From: Phyllobacterium myrsinacearum
Lineage (GTDB): Bacteria; Pseudomonadota; Alphaproteobacteria; Rhizobiales; Rhizobiaceae
Assembly: GCF_014138285.1 (NCBI RefSeq)
Contig: NZ_JACGXN010000019.1
Coordinates: forward strand, 1-40,741
Reading direction: 5' to 3'
Length of the DNA: 40,741 nucleotides
Numbering within the stretch: position 1 is the first letter of the stretch; each line of letters opens with the position of its first letter. Of this stretch, positions 17,643-25,247 are shown in pieces. The notes beneath the pieces were generated by a model. It worked only from the letters and a program-made list of their open reading frames with translations, was not told where the DNA came from and did no database searches. A program made the position numbers and the translations under genes.

Positions 17643-18764
17643 ATGGCCGAAATTGGCATCAAGGATGTGCGCAAGACCTACGGAAGCACGCAGATTCTGC
17701 ATGGCGTCGACCTGAATTTCAAATCCGGTGAGTTTGTCGTCATTCTCGGACCGTCCGGCTGCGGCAAGTCTACATTGCTGCGGATGATCGCTGGTCTTGA
17801 AGAGATTACGTCAGGTGAAATTTCCATTGACGGCAAAGTGGTCAATAATCTCGAGCCCAGGGATCGCGGCTGCTCGATGGTTTTCCAGAACTATGCGCTC
17901 TACCCGCATATGAATGTTGCCGCCAACATCGGCTATGCCTTGAAGGTTGCCGGTGTTCCGCGCGCCGAACGTGATCGGAGGATTGCGGAAACAGCCAAGA
18001 TCGTCGGCTTGGAGGATTTGCTCGACCGCAAACCGGCGCAGCTTTCCGGGGGGCAACGGCAGCGTGTTGCCATGGGCCGTGCGATCATTCGTGAACCCAA
18101 GGTGTTTCTCTTCGACGAACCGCTGTCCAATCTTGATGCCAAGCTGCGGGTGCAGATGCGGGTGGAAATCCGCCGTCTGCACAAGCGGCTGTCGGCAACT
18201 TCGGTTTTCGTCACCCATGATCAGGTGGAAGCCATGACCCTGGCCGACAAGCTGATTGTCATGAACAAGGGCCATGTGGAACAGGTTGGAACCCCGCTGG
18301 AAATCTATCACCGGCCGCGCACGCGATTTGTCGGAACGTTCATCGGCTCCCCGGCCATGAATTTCTTTGATACGACCATTGCAGCGAGTGGTGACCATGT
18401 TCTGCTCGATGGCATTGCTCAGGCGATTGACCCTGTGTTGGGCGGCAAGAATGCTGGCACCACCGTTTCCGTCGGTATCCGTCCTGAGCATTGCCGTCTT
18501 GTTCCCGCGGGCACGATCAACAGTGTGCCGGCCAATATCGATTTTGTTGAAGAGCTGGGCTCCGGGCGTATCGTTCATGTCGAGATCGACGGCTTGGGTT
18601 TTGCCGTCTCTGTCGAGGAGGGCCAGTTCTTCGAACAGGGGGCTGTTGCCGGCCTGCAATTGCCCGCCGAACACATCCATCTGTTTTCGCTTGAAACCGG
18701 TTTGCGCCTTGACGACGCCCCGGTCGTGATGCGTCAATCCACACCAAAAACAGTCGCTGCCTGA
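17643..18764 (+). CDS. ugpC: UgpC-like ABC ATP-binding protein
   Basis: Cytoplasmic ATPase, 373 residues, with Walker [11 protein letters not shown]-loop [12 protein letters not shown], signature [14 protein letters not shown], Walker [13 protein letters not shown] and switch VTHDQ, then a TOBE-type domain ([11 protein letters not shown]). The start is ATG 17643 behind AAAGGAAAAAG. The open frame back to 17418 lies in ugpE and is discarded. UgpC and MalK proteins are interchangeable in sequence terms, so the symbol rests on the ugpBAE context. Confidence 0.88.
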   Translation: MAEIGIKDVRKTYGSTQILHGVDLNFKSGEFVVILGPSGCGKSTLLRMIAGLEEITSGEISIDGKVVNNLEPRDRGCSMVFQNYALYPHMNVAANIGYALKVAGVPRAERDRRIAETAKIVGLEDLLDRKPAQLSGGQRQRVAMGRAIIREPKVFLFDEPLSNLDAKLRVQMRVEIRRLHKRLSATSVFVTHDQVEAMTLADKLIVMNKGHVEQVGTPLEIYHRPRTRFVGTFIGSPAMNFFDTTIAASGDHVLLDGIAQAIDPVLGGKNAGTTVSVGIRPEHCRLVPAGTINSVPANIDFVEELGSGRIVHVEIDGLGFAVSVEEGQFFEQGAVAGLQLPAEHIHLFSLETGLRLDDAPVVMRQSTPKTVAA

Positions 18765-18785
18765 CTTGTCTTGAAAGGACCGAAC

Positions 18786-19706
18786 ATGAGCTCCGAAACC
18801 ACCATTTCTTCCGTTGGATTTTGCACTTACACGGGAGGAGGTAACTTTGACACGCTGGAAAAATCACTTTGCAGCATAGCTGAGCTCGGGGCCAATGCAG
18901 CCGAGCTGTCGCTCTATGGTGAAGAGATCATCTCCGGTGGCCGCATCATACCGGGTCGGGCCGAGCGTCTGACTGCGATTACGAACCAGTTCGATCTGCG
19001 CTACAGCGTGCATGGCCAGATTGTTTCCAACTTCATGGACCGTGAGCATCTGGAGTACCAGAAGGCTGTAGTTCGCGCGATGTTGGAACTCTGCAATCGC
19101 GTTGAAGCCGGAATCCTCGTGCAGCACAGCGGCAATGCCAAAATGCCGGCCCAGTCGCATATTGCCGATCTCGACAGGATGGAACGCGATACGCTTGCTG
19201 AAATGGCCGAAATTGCCAAGGGCTATGGTGTACGGATCGCCCTCGAGAACATCTTTGCCGTTACCGATGCGGAATATCGCCAGACACCGGCACAGGTTGG
19301 CGAGACGGTTCGCGCCGTCGGCAGCCCCAATGTATGCGGGCTGATTGATTTCAGCCACGCCTATATCGAAAGCACGCGGCTTGGTCTCGATTGGCGCGAG
19401 CAGATCAGCGCCATGGCACCGGTTACCGGGCATTTGCATGTGCATGATAGCTTCGGCCGTCCCTACAGCATGACGAAGTTCTATCATCCGGCTGAGGCAA
19501 CGGCGCTTGGGATCGGTGATCTGCATCTGCCGATCGGCTGGGGCGACATTCCGTGGGAAGAGATTTTCGAAGAACTGACCTTCCTGCCGGATACGATGCT
19601 GATCATGGAAATCACGGGTGAGCGGTTCGTCAATGAACAGGCCGAGTGCCTTGCGCGTGCATTCAAACTGGCTGAGATCGCCAACGGCCGCCGTCTGGCT
19701 GCTTAG
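18786..19706 (+). CDS. TIM-barrel sugar (phosphate) isomerase/epimerase family protein
   Basis: 306-residue xylose-isomerase-like TIM barrel (AP endonuclease 2 superfamily). The metal site typical of this group is present: Glu154 in ALENIF, Asp188 and His191 in LIDFSHAY, His218/His220 in HLHVHDS and Glu275 in IMEITGE. The start is ATG 18786 with AAAGGA seven bases upstream. A TTG 15 bases earlier is too close to the RBS. It sits 21 bp after ugpC in the same direction and is followed by a terminator, so it is the last gene of the ugp-like operon and probably acts on the imported compound. No specific reaction can be assigned. Confidence 0.8.
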   Translation: MSSETTISSVGFCTYTGGGNFDTLEKSLCSIAELGANAAELSLYGEEIISGGRIIPGRAERLTAITNQFDLRYSVHGQIVSNFMDREHLEYQKAVVRAMLELCNRVEAGILVQHSGNAKMPAQSHIADLDRMERDTLAEMAEIAKGYGVRIALENIFAVTDAEYRQTPAQVGETVRAVGSPNVCGLIDFSHAYIESTRLGLDWREQISAMAPVTGHLHVHDSFGRPYSMTKFYHPAEATALGIGDLHLPIGWGDIPWEEIFEELTFLPDTMLIMEITGERFVNEQAECLARAFKLAEIANGRRLAA

Positions 19707-19712
19707 TTAAAT

Positions 19713-19742
19713 GAGGCGCGGTCAGCAGGTTGACCGCGCCTC
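19713..19742 (+). terminator. Terminator hairpin after the ugp-like operon
   Basis: GAGGCGCGGTCA (19713-19724) and TGACCGCGCCTC (19731-19742) form a perfect 12-bp stem with a six-base loop, seven bases after the isomerase stop. The downstream tract (TCCGTTC) is poor in T, so it may work best as an RNA 3' end or with Rho. Confidence 0.7.
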
Positions 19743-19813
19743 TCCGTTCAGTTCACAATATCAGTCAATCCTGACCTGCTGTTTACGGTCGCTCGATATT
19801 GGGAATTCTGGAA

Positions 19814-20152
19814 ATGGCTGACGATATTCTGTTTGTTGCAAAAGATGCTGCCGAGTGGACCAAGACCGAACCCGGTGTGAGCCGTCGCATCATGGCCTAT
19901 CTGCCGGAAATGATGCTGGTTGAAGTGCAGTTCGAAAAGGATGCCGTCGGCTCGCTTCATTCGCATCCGCATATTCAGGCAAGCTACGTTGCTGAAGGGC
20001 GCTTTGAAGTCACCATTGATGGTGCCAGTCAGGTACTGGAGCAGGGGGGCAGCTTCATTGTCCCATCCAATCTCGTCCACGGGGTCAAGGCCATCGAAAA
20101 AGGACGTCTGATCGACAGTTTCTCGCCATATCGAGCTGAGTTTCTCGCATAA
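19814..20152 (+). CDS. Small cupin-domain protein
   Basis: 112 residues forming a single cupin barrel. The first cupin motif is seen as GSLHSHPHIQASYVAEGRFEV-like spacing (G-x5-H-x-H-x-E/Q-x6-G) and the second as GSFIVPSNLVHG. The two histidines of HSHPH and the histidine of VHG would bind metal, while the usual glutamate is replaced by glutamine. The start is ATG 19814; TTG 19799 also exists in frame. It stands alone between a terminator and the LacI-type operator, 78 bp before the transporter operon. Single-cupin proteins of this sort often act on sugars (lyxose isomerase-like or KdgF-like) or only bind ligands. The function here is unknown. Confidence 0.75.
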   Translation: MADDILFVAKDAAEWTKTEPGVSRRIMAYLPEMMLVEVQFEKDAVGSLHSHPHIQASYVAEGRFEVTIDGASQVLEQGGSFIVPSNLVHGVKAIEKGRLIDSFSPYRAEFLA

Positions 20153-20184
20153 TTCATTTGTCCGGATTTTGATGCTGCAACCGC

Positions 20185-20226
20185 TTGACAGCACCCTTTG
20201 GATGAGCAAAACTGAAACCGGTTTCA
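20185..20226 (+). promoter_or_regulatory. Promoter with a perfect LacI-family operator before the amino-acid ABC/glycosylasparaginase operon
   Basis: TTGACA (20185-20190) is a consensus -35. The -10 is poorly defined (AAAACT at 20208-20213 after 17 bp). The perfect 14-bp palindrome TGAAACCGGTTTCA (20213-20226), with the central CG step at CC|GG and GAAAC arms typical of LacI/GalR operators, overlaps the -10/+1 area and ends four bases before the first gene. The LacI-family gene at 24112-25110 on the other strand is the natural candidate to bind it. Confidence 0.75.
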
Positions 20227-20230
20227 CTTT

Positions 20231-20914
20231 GTGCCGGACGGACGTTTGACTTTTGATCTAACCATATTGGCGCCGCACATTCCTTTCCTCGTGAAAGGTG
20301 CGGTTCTGACAGCCGAGGCTTGCGTGCTGGCGCTAGCCGGCAGCTTGTGCATTGGCACGATTGTTGCCGCGCTGGTCACATCGGCTTCGCCGGTTCTGTC
20401 CCGTATTGCCTATATCTACGTGGATCTGTTCCGGAACATTCCGTTCATCGTTCAGCTCTTCTTTTTCTTCTATGGCTTGCCTGAAATCGGTATCTACGTG
20501 AACGCGTTTGCGACCGGTGTCATAGCGCTCTCCATTGCGGGCGGCGCCTTTACATCCGATGTGATCCGTTCGGGAATTCTGTCGATTGATCCGGGTATTC
20601 TCGAAGCTGCCGAGGTCAGCGGGCTTTCCAAGCCCACCATCTTCCGCAAGATCGTCATGCCCATCGCCTTGAGGACGTCCGTGCGGCCACTGGGCTCTGT
20701 CTTCATCAACCTCATCCTGACGTCGTCGATTCTGTCGACGATCACGCTGAACGAATTGACCGGCTCGGCAAAAATCGTGGCTTCGGACACATTCCGGCCG
20801 TTTGAAATCTATGCGGTGCTGCTTGTTGCCTATGCCAGCCTGACTTATCTCGTCTCGCTCGCCATCGGGGCGCTGCATCGTTACCTCAACCGTGATCAGA
20901 CAGAGGCTGCCTGA
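20231..20914 (+). CDS. Amino-acid-type ABC permease (HisM/GltJ-like)
   Basis: Inner-membrane permease of the polar amino acid (PAAT) family, 227 residues, about five membrane segments. The conserved loop appears as ILEAAEVSGLSKPTIFRKIVMP (about 118-139), and VDLFRNIPFIVQLFF (about 62) is the PAAT hallmark. The start is unclear: GTG 20231 lies directly behind the operator and has no RBS, while in-frame TTG 20246 has GGACGGA upstream. In both cases the leader would be very short if transcription starts within the operator. The next permease overlaps by one base. Confidence 0.88.
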   Translation: MPDGRLTFDLTILAPHIPFLVKGAVLTAEACVLALAGSLCIGTIVAALVTSASPVLSRIAYIYVDLFRNIPFIVQLFFFFYGLPEIGIYVNAFATGVIALSIAGGAFTSDVIRSGILSIDPGILEAAEVSGLSKPTIFRKIVMPIALRTSVRPLGSVFINLILTSSILSTITLNELTGSAKIVASDTFRPFEIYAVLLVAYASLTYLVSLAIGALHRYLNRDQTEAA

Positions 20915-21585
20915 TGCGTTATACGGCGTTCACCTCTTACGATATCGTATTGCTTGCGCAGGGGCTGGGTGTCTCCCTTGCGCTGTTTCTGGCCACGACC
21001 ATTATCGGCCTTCTGCTTGGTTCTCTCTGGGCCATCATCCGGTTCTACCGTGTCCCGGTGCTGATGCAGATTGTGACGGTATTCGCTGAACTTCTGAAAA
21101 ACTCTCCTGTTCTGGTTCAGCTGTTCCTTGTGTTCTTCGGCCTGCCTGCTTTTGCCAGGCTCAACGTAACGCCGGTTGAAGCGGCAGTGATCACGCTGTC
21201 AGGCAATACGGCGGCATTCGTCTATGTCATTGCGGTGTCAGCGATTGAATCCATTGGGCGCGACCAGATCGAGGCAGCCCGGGTTTCCGGCCTGTCCCGC
21301 TGGCAGGTGCTGCGCCATATCATTGCGCCACAGGCCATGGCCTTTGCCATCGGTCCGCTTACCGGTCTTCTGGTCAATCAGTTGCAGGTGACGTCGCTGA
21401 TATCGGTCATCGGCGTGGTGGACCTCACAAAGATCGGCAATATTCTCAACCTGCGCACGCTCAAACCATTCATCGTCTGGGCGATCGTCGGCGGGCTTTA
21501 TTACGTCATGGCCAAGCTCGTCGCCTTTGGCGGGGCAACGCTTGAAAAGCGACTGAGAGCACATACCGCATGGAAGGGTCTCTGA
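20914..21585 (+). CDS. Amino-acid-type ABC permease (HisQ/GlnP-like)
   Basis: Second PAAT permease, 223 residues. VFAELLKNSPVLVQLFLVFF (about 51-70) and the EAA-like loop IEAARVSGLSRWQVLRHI (about 119) are present. Its ATG shares a base with the stop of the preceding permease (TGATG), showing translational coupling. The two permeases would form a heterodimer served by the ATPase that begins one base after this stop. Confidence 0.9.
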   Translation: MRYTAFTSYDIVLLAQGLGVSLALFLATTIIGLLLGSLWAIIRFYRVPVLMQIVTVFAELLKNSPVLVQLFLVFFGLPAFARLNVTPVEAAVITLSGNTAAFVYVIAVSAIESIGRDQIEAARVSGLSRWQVLRHIIAPQAMAFAIGPLTGLLVNQLQVTSLISVIGVVDLTKIGNILNLRTLKPFIVWAIVGGLYYVMAKLVAFGGATLEKRLRAHTAWKGL

Positions 21586-21586
21586 A

Positions 21587-22321
21587 ATGATCAGTGTGAG
21601 AGGCGTGCGCAAAGCGTTCGGCACGGCGACCGTACTCGACGGAATCGACCTTGATGTTCATAGCGGCGAAGTCGTGTCCATTCTCGGTTCCAGCGGCTCC
21701 GGCAAATCGACCTTGATCCGCTGCATGAATGGCCTGGAAAAACTCGATGGCGGGCGCATTACAATCGATGACTTCGATGTGTCCCGCCCGAAGGAACTGG
21801 CCGAAGCCCGCAAGCGGTCGGCAACGGTATTCCAGCTTTTCAATCTCTATCCGCACATGACGGCCGTGCAGAACATTGCGCTGGCGCCGGTTGAAGTGTT
21901 GAAAATACCGCGCAAGCAGGCCGAAGCCGATGCGCGCGCACTTCTGGACTCTGTCGGCCTGAGTGCCCGCGCCGATGCTTTTCCGGCGCAGCTGTCCGGC
22001 GGGCAGCGCCAGCGCGTCGGTATCTGCCGGGCGCTCGCCATGAAGCCGCGCTATCTGCTGCTCGACGAAATCACCAGTGCGCTCGATCCGGAAATGACGT
22101 CGGATGTGCTGGCCATTCTCGCCAAGCTGGCCCGTGATGGCACGACAATGGTTTTCGTCACCCACGAAATCGAGTTCGCCCGTACGATCTCGTCGCGGAT
22201 TGTTTTTCTCGACAAGGGACAGCTCGTTGTTGATCTACCGACAGCCGAATTCTTTGCGGCCGATGGCGGAATGGCCAAGCCGCGCATCGCCCAGTTCCTC
22301 TCTAAAATGCGTAAAGACTGA
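21587..22321 (+). CDS. Amino-acid ABC transporter ATP-binding protein (GlnQ/HisP-like)
   Basis: 244-residue ATPase. Walker A GSSGSGKST, Q-loop VFQLFNLYPHMT, signature [14 protein letters not shown], Walker B YLLLDEITSALDPE and switch VTHEIEF are all intact. The isoleucine after the Walker B glutamate (DEIT rather than DEPT) is a tolerated variant in this family. Length and lack of a TOBE domain separate it from the MalK-type ATPases elsewhere in the window. It is in one operon with the two permeases and the hydrolase that follows. Confidence 0.93.
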   Translation: MISVRGVRKAFGTATVLDGIDLDVHSGEVVSILGSSGSGKSTLIRCMNGLEKLDGGRITIDDFDVSRPKELAEARKRSATVFQLFNLYPHMTAVQNIALAPVEVLKIPRKQAEADARALLDSVGLSARADAFPAQLSGGQRQRVGICRALAMKPRYLLLDEITSALDPEMTSDVLAILAKLARDGTTMVFVTHEIEFARTISSRIVFLDKGQLVVDLPTAEFFAADGGMAKPRIAQFLSKMRKD

Positions 22322-22323
22322 TA

Positions 22324-23259
22324 ATGATCCTGATTGCGAATAACGAGGCTTGGCCGGGTTTTGCCAGAAGTGTCGAACTCCTTAAGCAGCAGGCGCATGG
22401 CATCGATGCCATGGTCGCCGGAATCAGCGCCGTCGAGCGCGAAGTGAAGGTGCGCAGCGTTGGCTATGGTGGTTGGCCCAACATGCTCGGGCGCATGGAG
22501 TTCGATGCCGGCGTGATGGATGGAACGACACGGGATGTCGGCGCGGTCGGCGCTGTGCCGGATACACTGCCTGTGGCGGCGCTGGCGCATGAGGTGATGA
22601 AACGATTACCGCATGTCATGCTGACCGGTGACGGCGCCCGCCGCTTTGCCACGGAAATCGGCTTTCCCGTTGATGAAACGTTATATGAAGACAGCAAACG
22701 CGTCTGGTGGGAGCGTCTTCAAAAGGAATTATCGCCCGAAGAGTTGGCAGCCTTTCCGGACATTGCACTCGCGCCCCTGAGCCGCACCATTACGGATCCG
22801 GAACGTGTTCGCGACACCACAGTGTTCCTGTCAAAAGACTCCGCCGATGGTATTCACGCGGTAACGTCTACATCCGGCTGGGCCTGGAAATATCCGGGAC
22901 GTCTTGGCGATTCGCCCATCGCCGGTGCCGGATTCTATGCGGATAGCCGCTATGGCGCGGCCGCCTGTACTCATACGGGTGAAATGACCATCCGCTGTGG
23001 AACTGCCCGCAGCATCGTGCTCGCCATGCGTTTCGGGCATTCTTTGCGCGAAGCCGTCGATATGGCGATAGAAGACCTCGCGCAATTGACCACTGGGTTT
23101 CTGGCTGGCGTCGTCATTCATGCGATCGATGCGAAGGGCAATCACGAGGTGGCAAGCTTCCGCTGCGAAGGTGAAATCAAATACTGGTTATGGGAAGCAG
23201 GAATGGATGCGCCCGAACATCGGGTCGCAAGACAATATGATCCGCAACAAACGACATAA
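22324..23259 (+). CDS. N-terminal-nucleophile hydrolase of the glycosylasparaginase/isoaspartyl peptidase family
   Basis: 311 residues, resembling aspartylglucosaminidase (N4-(beta-N-acetylglucosaminyl)-L-asparaginase), which splits sugar-asparagine linkages to aspartate and a glycosylamine. The family's self-cleavage site (Asp-Thr) is seen as RVRDTT, making Thr165 the nucleophile. It is followed by the substrate loops TSTSGW (181-186) and PGRLGDSPIAGAGFYAD (191-207), close to the human enzyme's TSTNG and GRVGDSPIPGAGAYAD. The N-terminal half holds the family segment MEFDAGVMDGTTRDVGAVGAV-like (58-78). No signal peptide is present, so it acts in the cytoplasm on an imported substrate. It sits between the ATPase (2 bp gap) and the binding-protein gene (10 bp gap) of the transporter, so transport and hydrolysis are very likely linked. 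Confidence 0.85.
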   Translation: MILIANNEAWPGFARSVELLKQQAHGIDAMVAGISAVEREVKVRSVGYGGWPNMLGRMEFDAGVMDGTTRDVGAVGAVPDTLPVAALAHEVMKRLPHVMLTGDGARRFATEIGFPVDETLYEDSKRVWWERLQKELSPEELAAFPDIALAPLSRTITDPERVRDTTVFLSKDSADGIHAVTSTSGWAWKYPGRLGDSPIAGAGFYADSRYGAAACTHTGEMTIRCGTARSIVLAMRFGHSLREAVDMAIEDLAQLTTGFLAGVVIHAIDAKGNHEVASFRCEGEIKYWLWEAGMDAPEHRVARQYDPQQTT

Positions 23260-23269
23260 GGGGACAATC

Positions 23270-24067
23270 ATGAAACGTTTCATCACACGACTGGCGGCAT
23301 TTGCGCTGACCACCACTCTGGCTTTGACAAGTGCTGCCTATGCCGGAAAGCTTGATGACATTCGCGCGCAAGGAACGGTCCGTATCGGCGTGTCGTTGGG
23401 TGGCGAGCCCATCGGCTTCCGGGACGACAAGAACAACCCCGTCGGCTATGACGTCGATGTTGCGACAATGCTGGCGGCCAAGCTCGGTGTACCGGTCGAA
23501 TTCACTGACGTTTCCGGTGATGCGCGCGTATCTATGCTGGTGTCCGGACAGCTTGATATCGTCGTTGCCAATACGTCGGCCACACTGGAACGTGCCAAGA
23601 CAGTCAATTTTTCGATCCCTTACAACCGTGCTGGCCTGCGCGTCATCGTGCAAAAGGATGCAGGTATTGCCAAGCTTGAAGATCTGGCCGGCAAGAAAGT
23701 GGTCGTCGGCCGCGGTACGACGGGCGAGAGCTTCTTGAAGAAGAGCGTTCCCACAGCAGAACTGATCTATACCGATAACTTCTCGCCCGATGGCGTGCTG
23801 CTCCTGCAGCAGAAGCGTGTCGATGCAGCTATCGAAGATTCTTCGCTGCTCGATTATCTCGCCACCAAGAACGATACTCTGGTGACCTTGCCCGGCCTTT
23901 ATTCCAATGATCCGATCGGTATTGCGGTTGCCAAGGGCGATCCGGAATTCGTGCGCTGGCTTGATATGTTTGTTTCCGACTACATCCAGTCAGGCGCCTA
24001 TGACGCGAACTACAAGAAATGGTGGGGCGAAAAGTCCAATCCGCCAGCGCTGACGCCACTCTGGTAA
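23270..24067 (+). CDS. Amino-acid-type ABC substrate-binding protein (SBP family 3)
   Basis: Periplasmic binding protein, 265 residues with a Sec signal (MKRFITRLAAFALTTTLAL, cleavage after AYA). Family 3 landmarks are VRIGVSLGGEPIGFRD, GYDVDVATMLAAKLG and LVSGQLDIVVANTSATLERA. It lacks the strict FR..D/R77-type statement of known Glu or His binders that I could use to fix a ligand. The start is ATG 23270 behind AAGGGGAC; the open frame back to 23120 is within the hydrolase gene. It is unusual in coming last in the operon, directly before a terminator. Confidence 0.9.
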   Translation: MKRFITRLAAFALTTTLALTSAAYAGKLDDIRAQGTVRIGVSLGGEPIGFRDDKNNPVGYDVDVATMLAAKLGVPVEFTDVSGDARVSMLVSGQLDIVVANTSATLERAKTVNFSIPYNRAGLRVIVQKDAGIAKLEDLAGKKVVVGRGTTGESFLKKSVPTAELIYTDNFSPDGVLLLQQKRVDAAIEDSSLLDYLATKNDTLVTLPGLYSNDPIGIAVAKGDPEFVRWLDMFVSDYIQSGAYDANYKKWWGEKSNPPALTPLW

Positions 24068-24076
24068 ATTGAGGTC

Positions 24077-24102
24077 AAAGGCCGGGTCTGATCCCGGCCT
24101 TT
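24077..24102. terminator. Bidirectional terminator between the SBP gene and the LacI gene
   Basis: AAAGGCCGGG (24077-24086) pairs with CCCGGCCTTT (24093-24102) around a six-base loop. GCATTTTG follows on the plus strand. It sits in the 44-bp gap between converging stops and can serve both transcripts. Confidence 0.8.
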
Positions 24103-24111
24103 GCATTTTGA

Positions 24112-25110
24112 TCAGGAGCTTGACCGCGCAACGAAATAAGTCGGCACCTGAATCAATTTCTCACCCGCACTGAACAGCGATGGCTCCCTCAGAAACTTCA
24201 GGATTTCATCGATATAGACGGCCTTGTCATAGCCGATCGATGAAATCGGATAGGCCTCGTATTCCGCCAGGGTCACATCATCGAACCCGTAGAGCCGGAA
24301 CGATTGGGGCATGTTTTCGGGAAAATCACGCCGGTGAACGTCCAAAACGCCCATGGCCATGGCATCGGATGTGCAGAATACCGCGTCCGCTTTTCGCCAG
24401 TCGGATGAGGATGCCACATGACGGCCGCTCTGGTAGGAGTAGTCACCGCGCAGCTCCGCAACCAGCACAATATTATGGCGCAACAGTTCTGATTTATAGA
24501 TGGCAATACGCGCCTGTTCGACTGGCGAGGCGGAGCGGCCCGTAACAAGCAGCGCTTTTCGCACGCCTTTGCTCCTGGCGTCGGTCACTGCCGCAGCGAT
24601 GCCCACTTGCTCATCCGGAATAATGGCGGGGGAGCTCGAATCCCGCATGCCGTTGAGCATCAGGACGCTGTCGTTGCGGAACATCTTCCGCACTGTCTGC
24701 GCATCGGCGAAATCGGAGAACACGAGCGCTGCATCGACATGATAGGCAATACCATTGCGCAGGAACTCGTCAATCCGCTCGGCTGAGCCAACGCGAACAA
24801 AAATCACCTGCTTGCCGATCGACTGTATCTGGCTGATCAACAAATCGAACAGGTCGAGATCCGAGAGATCGTGGATGTGGTTGACGATAACGGCGACGAG
24901 ATTGACGGTCTTTGTGGTCAGGCTGCGGGCCAGCAGATTGGGTTTGAAGCCGAGTTTGGCAGCCGCTGCCAACACCCGCTCCCGTTTGTCGGCCGATACA
25001 GGTCTTGGTTCACTTGAAAGCGCCCGGGAGGCGATCGCTCGGGAGACGCCCGCCAGTTCGGCAACATCCGCAATGGTTGGCAGGGTGTGGCGCTTGCGGG
25101 ACTCGGTCAT
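24112..25110 (-). CDS. LacI/GalR-family transcriptional regulator
   Basis: 332 residues. The N-terminal helix-turn-helix TIADVAELAGVSRAIASRAL (about 12-31) and hinge (LARSLTTKTVNLVAV) are classical. The C-terminal periplasmic-binding-like effector domain includes SDAMAMGVLDV and LYGFDDVTLAEYEAYP, which is the usual 'GFDD' region. ATG 25110 is chosen because AAGGA lies 11 bases before it; ATG 25122 overlaps that RBS. It lies downstream of the hydroxypyruvate-isomerase-like gene in the same direction (137 bp gap), and its stop faces the glycosylasparaginase operon. The perfect LacI-type operator found nearby is in front of that operon, at 20213-20226, so it probably governs that operon. Confidence 0.92.
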   Translation of the reverse strand: MTESRKRHTLPTIADVAELAGVSRAIASRALSSEPRPVSADKRERVLAAAAKLGFKPNLLARSLTTKTVNLVAVIVNHIHDLSDLDLFDLLISQIQSIGKQVIFVRVGSAERIDEFLRNGIAYHVDAALVFSDFADAQTVRKMFRNDSVLMLNGMRDSSSPAIIPDEQVGIAAAVTDARSKGVRKALLVTGRSASPVEQARIAIYKSELLRHNIVLVAELRGDYSYQSGRHVASSSDWRKADAVFCTSDAMAMGVLDVHRRDFPENMPQSFRLYGFDDVTLAEYEAYPISSIGYDKAVYIDEILKFLREPSLFSAGEKLIQVPTYFVARSSS

Positions 25111-25247
25111 GGATATCGGCATCCTTCATGTCTGATCCGCTCATTCGCACTGCTGAAAACGATGTGCTGATGGCCAGCTCGCAGAAAGCTAGGATCAGCC
25201 CCTGCTTACCTGCTTCCCCATGAACACTTCAATAGCAAAACGCTATG

